DNA of 64,000 nt from Clostridia bacterium (GTDB lineage Bacteria; Bacillota; Clostridia; UBA1381). Location of the stretch: positions 1-64,000 of the forward strand of contig JAGASE010000024.1 of assembly GCA_017621875.1 (NCBI GenBank), written 5' to 3'. A model generated the notes under the pieces. The model had not been told where the DNA came from. It ran no database searches and worked only from the letters and a program-made list of their open reading frames with translations. Positions 16,253 through 26,110 of this stretch are shown here, one piece after another (the stretch's first letter is position 1; each line of letters begins with the position of its first letter). Both the position numbers and the translations under genes were made by a program.

Positions 16253-17692
16253 ATGCTTAAAACAGATGTTGTGGTTATCGGAGCAGGGGCTGTCGGCTGT
16301 GCGATTGCCCATGAACTGTCCAAGTATAAGATTGATGTTCTGGTTGTCGATATGAATGAGGACGTTGGCGGAGACGCGTCAAAGTCCAACAGTGCAATTA
16401 TACACACAGGATATGACGCAGCTCCGGGTACGCTTGAATCGCAGCTGGTTGTAGCCGCAAATTCTATGTATGACGAGCTTACACAAAGCTTGGATGTGCC
16501 GTTTAAGCGAATCGGTGCAATTTTGCCTGCAATTACGCAGGAGCAGTTTGACAGGCTGCCGGAAATTAAGGAGAAGGCATTCCGAAATCACGTATATGAT
16601 GTGGAGTTTAAAACAGGTGCAGAGCTTTTGGAAATGGAGCCGAATCTTAATCCTGAGGTTAAGGGAGGCTTGTATATTCCGCGTGAGAGCATTATTGATC
16701 CGTTTATTTTTGTTCAGGCACTTGCTGAAAATGCGAACACAAACGGCGTTGAATTTATGCTGGGTGCAAGGGTTAAGGATATCAAGACAGAAAACGGCAA
16801 AATCAAGAGCGTTGTTACCTCCTGTGGAGAGATTGAGACACGCTATGTGATTAACAGTGCAGGTCTTTACTGCGATGAGATAGCTGAAATGGTAGGAAAG
16901 GCTGAGTATAAGGTTGTTGCACGCAAGGGACAGTTTTACATATTGGATAAAAACACATCATGTAAGGTGGAGCATATCGTTCTGCCTATTCCTACGAAGG
17001 TTACGAAGGGCAAGCTGATGTGTCCGACTATGCATGGAAATATGCTGGTAGGTCCTACTGCTGAGGATCAGGAATCCAAGGTGGACAAATCCACTACCTC
17101 CGCAGGACTTGACAGCATTGCTGCCGATGTAAAAAATCTTGTACCCAATGTAAATATCCGAGACACCATCACTCAGTACAGCGGACTCAGACCAAACCGC
17201 AATCCTGAGGGACTTCACTTCGATATGTATGAGGATTTGGAGGGCTATATCAATCTGTCGGGTGTTCGTTCTACCGGCTTAACCTTGTCGGTTGCAATGG
17301 GTAAGTACGTTGTTCAGCAGATGATGTATCACGGTGAGGAGCTTGAGCTTAAGGATAATTTTATTTCCGAGCGTAAGGGAATTATCAAATTCAGTGAGCA
17401 GACACCTGAGGTTCAGGATAAATTGATAAAAGAAAATCCACTTTACGGTAATGTAATTTGCCGCTGCGAAACTATTACCGAGGCAGAAATTGTTGACGCA
17501 ATCAACAGGCCGCTGGGTGCCAAAAGCGTTGATGCGGTAAAACGGCGTGTGCGTGCGGGAATGGGACGCTGTCAGGGCGGTTTCTGCGGACCTAAGGTTA
17601 TTGAAATTCTGGCACGTGAAACCGGTCGCAGTACTACAGATATAAACAAGAATAATCCCGGCTCATATATGGTAACGGGAACAACTCGCTGA
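16253..17692 (+). CDS. GlpA-like FAD-dependent dehydrogenase with BFD-like [2Fe-2S] domain
   Basis: This 479-residue protein has an N-terminal FAD-binding Rossmann motif (VVIGAGAVGCAIA near 6), the DAO/GlpD-type catalytic body, and a C-terminal BFD-like domain with four cysteines (VICRCET near 401 and GRCQGGFCGP near 440) able to hold [2Fe-2S]. This is the architecture of the large subunit of anaerobic glycerol-3-phosphate dehydrogenase and of related 2-hydroxyacid oxidoreductases. I moved the start to the ATG at 16253, because GGAAGGTG lies 6 nt before it. It heads a four-gene operon with an FAD/NAD oxidoreductase, a DUF1667 protein and an MlrC-type protein. The exact substrate is not shown by the sequence. 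Confidence 0.88.
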   Translation: MLKTDVVVIGAGAVGCAIAHELSKYKIDVLVVDMNEDVGGDASKSNSAIIHTGYDAAPGTLESQLVVAANSMYDELTQSLDVPFKRIGAILPAITQEQFDRLPEIKEKAFRNHVYDVEFKTGAELLEMEPNLNPEVKGGLYIPRESIIDPFIFVQALAENANTNGVEFMLGARVKDIKTENGKIKSVVTSCGEIETRYVINSAGLYCDEIAEMVGKAEYKVVARKGQFYILDKNTSCKVEHIVLPIPTKVTKGKLMCPTMHGNMLVGPTAEDQESKVDKSTTSAGLDSIAADVKNLVPNVNIRDTITQYSGLRPNRNPEGLHFDMYEDLEGYINLSGVRSTGLTLSVAMGKYVVQQMMYHGEELELKDNFISERKGIIKFSEQTPEVQDKLIKENPLYGNVICRCETITEAEIVDAINRPLGAKSVDAVKRRVRAGMGRCQGGFCGPKVIEILARETGRSTTDINKNNPGSYMVTGTTR

Positions 17693-17716
17693 TGCTTGAA
17701 GAAAGGAGTGCTTTTT

Positions 17717-18979
17717 ATGTATTGTATAAAATGTGATGTAGCAATTATCGGCGGAGGTCCTGCCGGACTGGCGGCAGCTACGTCAGCCAAGGAAGAGGGA
17801 GCCGATAAGGTCCTTATAATAGAACGCGACAACGCACTGGGTGGAATTTTGCAGCAGTGTATTCATCCGGGATTTGGCTTAACTCGGTTTAATGAGGAAT
17901 TGACAGGTCCTGAATATTACGGACGCTTTACAGATAAAATAGCAGAGCTTGGTGTGGAGGTTATGCTCAATTCCATGGTTTTGGAGGTTAATGATAAACG
18001 TAAAGAGGTAATTTGTACCAACAGCGAATACGGATTAACCTGTGTTCAGGCAGGAAGTATCGTTCTTGCAATGGGCTGCCGCGAAAGAACAAGAGCGAAT
18101 ATAGTTGTGCCGGGTACGCGTCCGGCAGGCCTTTATACAGCAGGTGCTGCTCAGCGTTTGGTTAATCGCCAGAATATCATGGTGGGGAAAAAGGTGGTTA
18201 TTCTCGGTTCAGGCGATATCGGAATGATTATGGCACGCCGTATGACGCTGGAGGGTGCGAAGGTGGTTATGGTTGTTGAGCTGATGTCGTATCTTGCAGG
18301 GCTTACCAGGAATCGCGTGCAGTGTCTTGATGACTTTGGGATTCCGCTGAAGCTTGCTCATACAATTACAAGAATTGAAGGAAATGAACGTGTGACAGGT
18401 GTTTATGTAGCACCGGTTGATGAAAATAAAAAACCTATATTGGAAAAGGAGGAGCTTGTTGAATGTGATACAGTTCTGTTTTCGGTGGGCCTTATTCCGG
18501 AAAACGAGCTTACCTCTAAAGCGGGTATTGAAATAAACCGCGTAACTAACGGACCTTTGGTAAATCAGTATATGCAGACTTCATCTCCCGCCGTATTTGC
18601 ATGCGGTAATGTTGTTCATGTAAATGACCTGGTTGATAACGTAAGCAGCGAAAGTGAGCAGGCAGGAAAATATGCTGCTCGTTTTGCGATGAATAAGCTT
18701 CCTGATGCTAAAAAGGAAATTAAGTGTACTGTCGGCAGGAATGTCAGATATGTATGTCCGCAAAAGCTTTTAATTTCCGATGAGGCAGAAAAGATAAGTA
18801 TTTATTTCCGCGTACTTGAGCCGGAGCTTAATGTGACGCTTGCAGCACGCTGCGGTGACACGGTTATCGCACAGAAGAAGGAGTTTCGCGTAAATCCGGG
18901 TGAAATGAATCATATTGTGATTGATTCATCGAAGCTCACAGGAGATGAAGTTACTGTTGAGGTAGTAAAGGAGGACTGA
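17717..18979 (+). CDS. FAD/NAD(P)-dependent oxidoreductase, partner of the GlpA-like protein
   Basis: This 420-residue flavoprotein has two dinucleotide-binding motifs (IIGGGPAGLAAA near 10 for FAD; VVILGSGDIGMIMARR near 160 for NAD) in the pyridine nucleotide-disulfide oxidoreductase fold, with an ACGNVVHVNDLVD flavin motif near 295. It lacks the usual active dithiol. In Firmicutes and Thermotogae this gene is commonly sandwiched between a GlpA-like and a DUF1667 gene, and the three probably form one complex that passes electrons between flavins. The start is the ATG at 17717 with AAAGGAG 8 nt upstream. A TTG at 17696 is less likely. Confidence 0.88.
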   Translation: MYCIKCDVAIIGGGPAGLAAATSAKEEGADKVLIIERDNALGGILQQCIHPGFGLTRFNEELTGPEYYGRFTDKIAELGVEVMLNSMVLEVNDKRKEVICTNSEYGLTCVQAGSIVLAMGCRERTRANIVVPGTRPAGLYTAGAAQRLVNRQNIMVGKKVVILGSGDIGMIMARRMTLEGAKVVMVVELMSYLAGLTRNRVQCLDDFGIPLKLAHTITRIEGNERVTGVYVAPVDENKKPILEKEELVECDTVLFSVGLIPENELTSKAGIEINRVTNGPLVNQYMQTSSPAVFACGNVVHVNDLVDNVSSESEQAGKYAARFAMNKLPDAKKEIKCTVGRNVRYVCPQKLLISDEAEKISIYFRVLEPELNVTLAARCGDTVIAQKKEFRVNPGEMNHIVIDSSKLTGDEVTVEVVKED

Positions 18980-18983
18980 TACT

Positions 18984-19340
18984 GTGAAAAAGGAAATTAT
19001 TTGTACTGTTTGCCCTCGCGGATGTCATATTCAGGTGGAGGGTGACGGAAAAAATGTTCAGAAAATAGAAGGCTATGCCTGCAAGAGGGGATTGGAGTAT
19101 GGTACAGCCGAATATTCCCACCCCGTTCGTATCCTGACTACTACCGTCAAAATAGACGGAGCAGAGGGCGATTTGCTGCCTGTTCGCTCCGCACAGCCAA
19201 TTCCAAAGGAAAAGCTGTTTGAATGTATGGAGGTTATTAGAAATACTGTGGTTAAACTGCCGATAAAACGATATGATGTTGCTGTTTCAGACATTTGCGG
19301 AACGGGTATAGATATCGTGGCGACAAAAACAGTTGGATAA
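18984..19340 (+). CDS. DUF1667 family protein, small third subunit
   Basis: This 118-residue cytoplasmic protein starts with GTG, 9 nt after AAAGGAGG and 4 nt after the previous stop. Its N-terminus carries the cysteine pattern CTVCPRGC (near 7-14) and a further Cys in GYACKRG, the hallmark of DUF1667. The family's biochemical role is not established. The invariant neighbourhood with a GlpA-like and an FAD/NAD oxidoreductase, and the cysteines, suggest a metal- or Fe-S-binding subunit of a three-part oxidoreductase. Confidence 0.88.
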   Translation: MKKEIICTVCPRGCHIQVEGDGKNVQKIEGYACKRGLEYGTAEYSHPVRILTTTVKIDGAEGDLLPVRSAQPIPKEKLFECMEVIRNTVVKLPIKRYDVAVSDICGTGIDIVATKTVG

Positions 19341-19376
19341 TCTATAAAGTCATATAATGAAATGAGGTGAATTGTC

Positions 19377-20876
19377 ATGGAAAACACACAAAAGCGTATA
19401 TTTGTATGCGAAATGCTACAGGAATCAAACTCATTTAATCCTGTGCTGAGCGGTTTTGAGGAATTTGAGATAAGGAAGCCTATGCGATTGAAGAAAGCCG
19501 GAGCAACGATTGACGGTATGATTGCGTGCGTGCAGGAGAATGGTATGATACCTGTTGTCGGATTATGTATGCGTGCAAAGAGCGGCGGTCCTGTGGACCA
19601 TGCAGTTGTGGATAGCTTTGTTGAGAAAACCGCAAAAGAACTTAAAAATGCGGGAAGGATTGACGGCGTGCTGGTTTCAATGCACGGTGCAACCTTGTCC
19701 GATGTGTCGGACGACGTATGCGGCGACATACTGGAAAAAATCCGCGAAGAAGTCGGAGAAAATATGGTGGTTTCTATAGCCTGTGATTTACATGCTAATG
19801 TCACCGAAAAGATGATGCGTTATGCTGACTACATATGCGGATATCAGACATATCCTCATGTAGACCACTATCAGGTTGGTTACAGAGCAGCTATGCTGGC
19901 GATACGGCATATTCGGGGCGATAGGGCTAAAATGGCATACGTAAGCGTTCCGATTATGGCGTCTGCACACGGCTATACCACAGGAACAGGTGCACTTTCT
20001 AATCTGATGAGGCGTGCAGAGGCAATGGTAGAGGAGGGCAAAATTCTGGACTTTACTGTTTTTCAAGTACAGCCTTGGCTGGATATCAAAGAGATTGGCT
20101 CTGTTATAGTAGTAATAGCATGTGATGAAAATGCAGCAAAGGCCGCGGCTTGTGATTTGGCAATGGAGGAATTTGATATAAGGCGTGAGATTCAGGGAGA
20201 GAAGCTATATTCTGTCAGCGAGGTCATTAAAGAGGCACTTGATAACGATACGGATAAGCCTGTAATTTTAGTGGATTCTGCGGATTCTCCGAATGCCGGA
20301 GCAACGGGCGATAATGCCGCTGTTTTAGAGGCACTTCTGCCGTATTCCGATAAGCTTCATGCTGCGGTATCAATTACCGATCCGATTGCAGTTGAAAAGG
20401 CATTTTCGGTCGGCGTAGGAAACAAATGCGATTTTATGATAGGTGCGGCACTGGCACCTGGGCTGAGCAGACCTGTTTGCGTTAAAAATGCACTGGTAAA
20501 GAGCTTACATGATGGTGACTTTACTTTGTACGGACCCGCTGAACGAGGATGTGTGAGAAATATCGGCAAAACCGCGGTATTGAAGGTTGGGCAGCTCATG
20601 ATTCATATTTCGTGTCTTACTCAGAATAACGGAGATTTGAATTTCTACCGAAATTTCGGTATTGAGCCGACGCTTTGCAGGCTGGTGTCACTTAAGGTGT
20701 GCACATCCTTCAGGGCAGGGTATGAGCCGATTTCAGCAAAAATTTGTAATGCAAGTACTCCGGGAGCAGCATGCCCCGATCTTATGGCATTGCCATATAA
20801 AAATTTGCCGACACCATTTTTTCCATTTAGTGAAATCAGTGAGGATATGATTTCTGAGCCGAAGTGCTTCAGATGA
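19377..20876 (+). CDS. M81 (MlrC-type) metallopeptidase family protein
   Basis: This 499-residue protein matches the MlrC family: an N-terminal domain beginning RIFVCEMLQESNSFNP with SMHGATLSDVSDD near 101-113, then DLHANVTEKM near 139 and a metal-site-like YPHVDHYQVGYRA near 160, and the C-terminal MlrC domain (for example VDSADSPNAGATGDN near 299). The name-giving MlrC breaks down the linear product of microcystin, but most homologues are in small-molecule operons and have unknown substrates. It follows DUF1667 by 36 bp with GAGGTG before the ATG and is the last gene of the redox operon, so it probably hydrolyses an amide or related bond in the same pathway. Confidence 0.85.
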   Translation: MENTQKRIFVCEMLQESNSFNPVLSGFEEFEIRKPMRLKKAGATIDGMIACVQENGMIPVVGLCMRAKSGGPVDHAVVDSFVEKTAKELKNAGRIDGVLVSMHGATLSDVSDDVCGDILEKIREEVGENMVVSIACDLHANVTEKMMRYADYICGYQTYPHVDHYQVGYRAAMLAIRHIRGDRAKMAYVSVPIMASAHGYTTGTGALSNLMRRAEAMVEEGKILDFTVFQVQPWLDIKEIGSVIVVIACDENAAKAAACDLAMEEFDIRREIQGEKLYSVSEVIKEALDNDTDKPVILVDSADSPNAGATGDNAAVLEALLPYSDKLHAAVSITDPIAVEKAFSVGVGNKCDFMIGAALAPGLSRPVCVKNALVKSLHDGDFTLYGPAERGCVRNIGKTAVLKVGQLMIHISCLTQNNGDLNFYRNFGIEPTLCRLVSLKVCTSFRAGYEPISAKICNASTPGAACPDLMALPYKNLPTPFFPFSEISEDMISEPKCFR

Positions 20877-20887
20877 TAAGAGATTAG

Positions 20888-20918
20888 CAAGCTCCCCGAC
20901 ATTTTGCCGAGGAGCTTG
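20888..20918. terminator. Convergent terminator
   Basis: CAAGCTCC (20888-20895) pairs with GGAGCTTG (20911-20918), with a further partial inner pairing. It lies between the stop codons of the convergent MlrC-type and AraA-like genes. Confidence 0.65.
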
Positions 20919-20921
20919 TAA

Positions 20922-22367
20922 TTATTTTACGATAATTGCTTCAATTCCGAGTACATCTGCAATTTTCTTAATGGTTGCTGCATGATGCCCGATACCAAGT
21001 GCAAAATGATGCGTAGGTCCCTGCATTACCCATTTCTTAATAAATTCTTTTGTTGTTGGCTCAAAGAAACCGCGTGTATTTGTATTTCCCGTCGGCGGAA
21101 TAGGACCTTTTTTGGAGATGCCTTCGCCGATGATGAATTTGAAGGAACCGTCTGCCTTTTGCGAAATACCGAGCATGGTTATTTCTCCCTCCTTCAGCTT
21201 AAACTCGACCGAAGCACCGCTGCCCGGCTTTCCGTGATATTTTGTCAGACTGCGAAGAATTGGCTTGCCCTCTGCAATTTTTAAATGATGCGGTCCGTCA
21301 TGTCCTACAAGGATAAAGTCCTCCTTAAAGTCAAACGGATGCATTTCGGCAAAGCTTCCGCCGATATCGAGTCTGTCCATAATCAGCATAGCAATGCAGG
21401 TTTTAAGGTCATATTCGCCGCACATAGGGATTCCTTGTGCGTTGAGTATTGAGTTTCCTACGATAAGCGAGGTTGCGGCAAGACGGTTTTCGCTGCCTTC
21501 ATTGCCCTCGTAATAGTATGCAAGACCTGTAAGCTCATGCTTTTCAATAAAGCTATCAAGTGCGACTGCCGATTTTGCCGCCTGGTAAAGATCACTATCG
21601 GTCAGCTTCATTGTAACAGGATCGGAAACAGGTACAGGCATATCAAATTCGTTTTTGATAAGCTCAATCTTTTCCGCAATCTTATCCTCCGGCACATTTT
21701 TCATTATTTCAGCAAGCTCATCTACCTCTAAAAGAGGTACATGGATTCCAAAAGCTGCAGATGCCGCAGTCGGGTCGGTGTGCATATCGTACATTGCTTC
21801 AAGCACGTGTCCCATAAGACCGATTCTTGCACCCTTTAAGCTGTTTAAAACTCTTGCGATATTGCACCACTCGGCGATTTCTGCCGTTGCCTCGGCGTCA
21901 TCATAAAGAGTTCCTATAATAACATCTGAAATTTTCTTGCCGAGTCTTTCGGCAACACCGGTAAATTCCGGAACTGAACAGATATTGTCGTTTTCGAGCT
22001 GCATAAAGGTACATGCCTTTGTATAGTCCATTGCCTGCCTCGGTTGGAGAGCTGTAAGGATAACAGGTACGTCGCTTTGCTGCATAATCGGAGCAAAAAC
22101 AGAGGAGGTGGCATATGTAACCATGTTGCAGAATAAAATGTCTACGTCTGCCTCGCGGATTTTGCGTGCTGCTTCAAAGCCTTTTTTGTTTGTATCAACC
22201 ATACCGAAGTCAATTACAGTAACGCCCTGTGCCTCAACAAGCCTGCAAAAATCGTTATGGTATCCCATAATACTTTCATACAGTCCTTCAAACTGTGCCC
22301 AGTAGGTGTCGTGGGCAACCGCAAATATACCGATTACCGCATTTCTCGGATTTTTTCTTTCAATCAT
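20922..22367 (-). CDS. L-arabinose/L-fucose isomerase family protein (AraA-like)
   Basis: This 481-residue protein has the Rossmann-like N-terminal half of ketol isomerases (VIGIFAVAHDTYWAQFEGL) and the metal-binding C-terminal half, with an EG-x-EGSENR segment near 280, GEYDLKT near 315, GHDGPHH near 352 and a C-terminal GPTHHFALGIGHH near 455. It resembles L-arabinose isomerase, but spacing and ligand motifs are divergent, so another pentose, deoxysugar or hexose is possible. It is a single gene, divergent from an AraC regulator, with AAGGAGG before its ATG. An inverted repeat in the shared gap probably controls both. Confidence 0.8.
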   Translation of the reverse strand: MIERKNPRNAVIGIFAVAHDTYWAQFEGLYESIMGYHNDFCRLVEAQGVTVIDFGMVDTNKKGFEAARKIREADVDILFCNMVTYATSSVFAPIMQQSDVPVILTALQPRQAMDYTKACTFMQLENDNICSVPEFTGVAERLGKKISDVIIGTLYDDAEATAEIAEWCNIARVLNSLKGARIGLMGHVLEAMYDMHTDPTAASAAFGIHVPLLEVDELAEIMKNVPEDKIAEKIELIKNEFDMPVPVSDPVTMKLTDSDLYQAAKSAVALDSFIEKHELTGLAYYYEGNEGSENRLAATSLIVGNSILNAQGIPMCGEYDLKTCIAMLIMDRLDIGGSFAEMHPFDFKEDFILVGHDGPHHLKIAEGKPILRSLTKYHGKPGSGASVEFKLKEGEITMLGISQKADGSFKFIIGEGISKKGPIPPTGNTNTRGFFEPTTKEFIKKWVMQGPTHHFALGIGHHAATIKKIADVLGIEAIIVK

Positions 22368-22401
22368 TGTATGTTCCTCCTTAGAAAATACTTATTATGT
22401 C

Positions 22402-22430
22402 TTGATTATATCACAATTTTCTGATATACT
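22402..22430 (+). promoter_or_regulatory. Promoter and operator in the isomerase-AraC gap
   Basis: TTGATT (22402-22407), a 17-bp spacer and TATACT (22425-22430) drive the AraC gene. Overlapping it is the inverted repeat TATATCA (22407-22413) / TGATATA (22422-22428), a likely regulator site. Confidence 0.6.
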
Positions 22431-22483
22431 TTAGAACAGAAGGTATATAAAAATAGTACAAAATAAAGATTACGGAGGAAGCT

Positions 22484-23338
22484 ATGAGGTTTTGCGAAAT
22501 TCATCCGTTTGTTCGATTTTCACGCTATATGGCAGTGGAAAATCCGATGGAATATCCTGAATTTATACCGCTTGATTCAAGGCTTTTTTATACAATAAGC
22601 GGAGAGGGACAAATAAGGACCGAAAAGGAAGTATACACCATGACCCACGGCTCGATTTTGATAATCCCTGCCGGAAAAAATTATCACATTTTAACGCCGA
22701 AGGACAAGGTTGAATATCTTGTTCTTAATTTTGATTATACAAGCAGGGCAAGCGTCAGAAGTCTTCCGGAACATCCACACCCTGCACACATGCCGGATTG
22801 TCCGCCGCTTATTGATGCGGTGAGCTTTTCGGACGCGGAATGTCTTAATGGTATACTGTACTCAGAGTGTATGACGGGGATTGAAAATAAGCTGATAAAG
22901 CTCGAATTTGAGTATTCGGGGCGGCTTTTATACAGTGAAAACAAGACCTCGGCACTTCTTACCGAGGTTCTTACCGAGTGCGTCCGCGAGCAGGAGTTTA
23001 AGCACAGCTTTCCTGACGGCGGACACAACAGAATAAGCGATATAATATCCTATATTCATCAGAATTATATGCAGGATATTTCCAATATGACGCTTGCGGA
23101 GAAGTTTCACTTTCATCCCAATTACATAAGCGGACTGATAAAGCATTATACAGGTCTTCCGCTCCACCGTTATCTTTTGAGAGTACGCATAACAAACGCG
23201 GTCAATTTATTGGAAACAACAAACCTTTCGATAGGGGAAATAGCCGCGGAGGTTGGCTTTTACGACTGCAGCTATTTCACCAGATATTTTAAGCAGATAA
23301 TCGGAAAAACACCGAATAAATTCCGCAACGGAAAATAA
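22484..23338 (+). CDS. AraC family transcriptional regulator
   Basis: This 284-residue protein has an N-terminal cupin-like ligand domain (HGSILIIPAGKNYHIL near 60-75) and a C-terminal double helix-turn-helix (NMTLAEKFHFHPNYISGLIK near 198; LSIGEIAAEVGFYDCSYFTR near 245, ending GKTPNKFRNG). The ribosome site GGAGGAAGCT precedes the ATG. It is divergent from the AraA-like isomerase and 19 bp upstream of a secreted protein gene in the same direction. It is therefore likely a sugar-responsive activator of one or both. Confidence 0.88.
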   Translation: MRFCEIHPFVRFSRYMAVENPMEYPEFIPLDSRLFYTISGEGQIRTEKEVYTMTHGSILIIPAGKNYHILTPKDKVEYLVLNFDYTSRASVRSLPEHPHPAHMPDCPPLIDAVSFSDAECLNGILYSECMTGIENKLIKLEFEYSGRLLYSENKTSALLTEVLTECVREQEFKHSFPDGGHNRISDIISYIHQNYMQDISNMTLAEKFHFHPNYISGLIKHYTGLPLHRYLLRVRITNAVNLLETTNLSIGEIAAEVGFYDCSYFTRYFKQIIGKTPNKFRNGK

Positions 23339-23357
23339 TTACATAACGGAGGACACT

Positions 23358-26018
23358 ATGAAAAAAATTTTATGTGCATTTTTCGCAGTATATATGCTTT
23401 TGGGCAGCACGTCGCTTGCCAAGGATGAAAATATCATGGAGTTTGAGCCGATGGGCGGCGGAAAATTCATTTACTGCAACAATCCTGAGGAGCTTGTTCG
23501 CGAGGACCTTGCCGACGATGGCGAAACGCCCGAATTTCTTATGAACAACAGCGATTTAGGGCCTGATAATTACAGACTTTATCTGACGCACTTTAACCGT
23601 GTTACAAAGACCGATGAAGAGGGGAATGTTTATCCGGGCGAAAATATTTATCTTGACGCCGTTTTTACGGCAAAGGAGGATTGTGAGCTGGAAATTCTGC
23701 GTACAGCATTTGAAATTCCGGCAAATATCACAACATACTTAAATTATGAAACCATAAAAACCGAGGATACATGGTCGGGAATTTATGCATGTGCGGATTT
23801 AATAGGTCAGCCGATTTACACTCTGCACAGCGATAAGGTATTCGAGACACGAAAGCAGAATACGCATACCGTAACGCTTAAGAGGGGCGAAAGCTTTTTC
23901 CTGAGTGAATATATTGATAATTACGAGGGTGTGCCATATCCAAAGCACGTTATGATGGCAGCAGATTTTGAAATTAAGTCTGGAAGTGCGGACGTTGATA
24001 TTTTTGCCGCAAAAAAACGACGCGTTTACTCAGATGGCGGAGTCAGGTATCCCGACATTGATTTTGAAAACTGTGGCTTCGGAATATATAAAAGAGGGAG
24101 AACGCACAAGGGTATTGCCGACAGTCTGCCCGAGATGCAGGCTTTTGTGGAGTACGAGATTACCGATAAAACCGCCAAGGGAGCGTATATCCCCGTTAAG
24201 GTTTTCAATCAGTATTACCCGAAGGGGAGTCTTGTTACCGAGTGGACAACTAACTTAAATCCGCAGGACGATATCTACGCAAAAAATTTGATAGCAGAGA
24301 GCAATATTCTTCCGCTTGAATATGAGGACGAAAGCAAAAAAAGCTATTACGGCGAAAATGTTGCGGAGGAGGACAGGAATAGCGTTTGGATTTTTGACAA
24401 TTACCACAGCGACACCATGGAATATCCGGGAGAGGGCTGCGGAATGGCCGAGGCAGACTATTCTCCGAACTATGAGCTTGCAACGGACAGAGATAATATC
24501 GGATATGCTTGCAGTATGGGTAATTACGGTGTAACGCTTTGGTATAATCTGAAAATAACGAATAGTGCGGCGGAGGACAAATACCTTGACTATACTGTGA
24601 TGACAGCGGCGAATGTAATTGTTGAGGTGAAGGACAGCGAGGGTGAATATCTGCAGCCTGTTGTTTCAAAGGGGCAGACAAACGAGCTTACCGCCGACAC
24701 AATGGCAAGCGTGCTGCTGCCAAAGGGAGAAACTACCGAATTTTCCATCGGAATGACGCTTCCTGTGCAGAATTACGGCGGTCAGCGGCAGTCCTTTCGC
24801 ATATCCGATGTGAAAACCAAGCTTGAATTTAAGGAAAACAAGCAGGTAAAGCCTGTGGCGGCACAAAGCACAAAGCCGATTGATGCGGAAAATCTGATTA
24901 AGCACGCCGATGAGAAAACACGCAGTATTTTTGAGGGAAATGAAAATGATTTATGTATTGTCAAAACCGATAACGGCTATGCGGCTTATTATGACGTGGT
25001 TGAGGGAAATCCGTGGTACTACGGCTATTATTGGCAGATTACGGGTAAGGTTTTTGTGCTTGATGAGGATTTTAATATCGTAAAGGAGCTGTATCTGGGA
25101 AGTCAGCCTATCGAAATGACCTTTGCAGAGAGCAGGATTTATATTAAAACCATCGCAAACGGAAGCTTTTATCTTGATGAAGACTTAGAGCCGCAGCCCT
25201 TTGACAGCTATATTCTTCCGAGGGGAAGTGATGAGGCTGTCGTTATTGCGAGGGATAATAACCTGACGGTATCGCTTGACGGCGAGAATTATTACAACGT
25301 GGAGTTTCAGAGCATTACGCCGCCGTTTTCACAGATGTCGGGAAATGTCTTCTATTATGCAACAAAGGACAGTGCAGGGGTTTCACCCGACGGTATTTAT
25401 TGGAAAACCGTTACCCCTTGCGAGGATATTACGGAGGTTCTGCTGTACGAGAATCATATAAAGGTTAATGGAAATCCGTTAGGGGGCTTTTCGGGAGCAA
25501 AAACTCCGAGAATCCTTTTGAACGACACCTATCTCGGCTTTGATTCGCCGCCTTATACCAAGGGCGAAAACGGCAGAATTTATGTCCCCATACGGTTCAT
25601 TTTTGAAAAGCTGGGAATGAGAGTTATTTTTGACGGCAAAAATGAACAGATAATTGCATTTGGCGAAAATTCATTTATGAAATTCAAAACCGGCAGCTCC
25701 ATAGCGGAGGTAAACGGCAGAGAGGTTTTAATGGACGCTGTTATAGAGCGGCATATGGACAGAACCTATGTTCCGCTGCGTTTTTTGCTTGAAAACTGCG
25801 GATTTGACGTAAGCTGGGACGAGGAAACCTTGACTGCCGTTATAATCGGAAAGACGGGAGAAATGCCGGGCGAGATTGAGCTTGAGGGTGATATCTCGGT
25901 GATTATTCTTGAAGATGACGAGAAAACAGAGGAAGCTTTAACCGAGCAGGCAGATGTGAAAAATGAGAGCAAGAGCGATGAAAAAGACTCTGATTCTTCA
26001 AAACGTATAAGTGAATAA
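23358..26018 (+). CDS. Secreted protein with copper-amine-oxidase N-terminal-like domain
   Basis: This 886-residue protein has a signal peptide (MKKILCAFFAVYMLLGSTS, cut near residue 21) and a long region I cannot assign, followed near 715-835 by two copies of the copper-amine-oxidase-N repeat (GRIYVPIRFIFEKLGMRV and RTYVPLRFLLENCGFDVSW). These repeats are common in clostridial exoproteins and are thought to aid surface attachment, not amine oxidation. The C-terminal 50 residues are highly charged (Glu/Asp/Lys). A beta-propeller-like or reader domain may occupy 520-700. It follows the AraC gene by 19 bp with GGAGGACACT before the ATG, so the two are probably co-transcribed. Confidence 0.8.
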   Translation: MKKILCAFFAVYMLLGSTSLAKDENIMEFEPMGGGKFIYCNNPEELVREDLADDGETPEFLMNNSDLGPDNYRLYLTHFNRVTKTDEEGNVYPGENIYLDAVFTAKEDCELEILRTAFEIPANITTYLNYETIKTEDTWSGIYACADLIGQPIYTLHSDKVFETRKQNTHTVTLKRGESFFLSEYIDNYEGVPYPKHVMMAADFEIKSGSADVDIFAAKKRRVYSDGGVRYPDIDFENCGFGIYKRGRTHKGIADSLPEMQAFVEYEITDKTAKGAYIPVKVFNQYYPKGSLVTEWTTNLNPQDDIYAKNLIAESNILPLEYEDESKKSYYGENVAEEDRNSVWIFDNYHSDTMEYPGEGCGMAEADYSPNYELATDRDNIGYACSMGNYGVTLWYNLKITNSAAEDKYLDYTVMTAANVIVEVKDSEGEYLQPVVSKGQTNELTADTMASVLLPKGETTEFSIGMTLPVQNYGGQRQSFRISDVKTKLEFKENKQVKPVAAQSTKPIDAENLIKHADEKTRSIFEGNENDLCIVKTDNGYAAYYDVVEGNPWYYGYYWQITGKVFVLDEDFNIVKELYLGSQPIEMTFAESRIYIKTIANGSFYLDEDLEPQPFDSYILPRGSDEAVVIARDNNLTVSLDGENYYNVEFQSITPPFSQMSGNVFYYATKDSAGVSPDGIYWKTVTPCEDITEVLLYENHIKVNGNPLGGFSGAKTPRILLNDTYLGFDSPPYTKGENGRIYVPIRFIFEKLGMRVIFDGKNEQIIAFGENSFMKFKTGSSIAEVNGREVLMDAVIERHMDRTYVPLRFLLENCGFDVSWDEETLTAVIIGKTGEMPGEIELEGDISVIILEDDEKTEEALTEQADVKNESKSDEKDSDSSKRISE

Positions 26019-26081
26019 AGTCGGGAGAATTGATAATATTACAAACTGTACAAATACGCAGCTTCTCGGCGGGGATTTATA

Positions 26082-26110
26082 TTGACACCTTCCATTATTT
26101 GTGTTATTCT
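26082..26110 (+). promoter_or_regulatory. Sigma-A promoter of ftsH
   Basis: Consensus TTGACA (26082-26087), a 17-bp spacer and TATTCT (26105-26110). It lies within a possible upstream extension of the ftsH frame, which rules that extension out. Confidence 0.75.
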
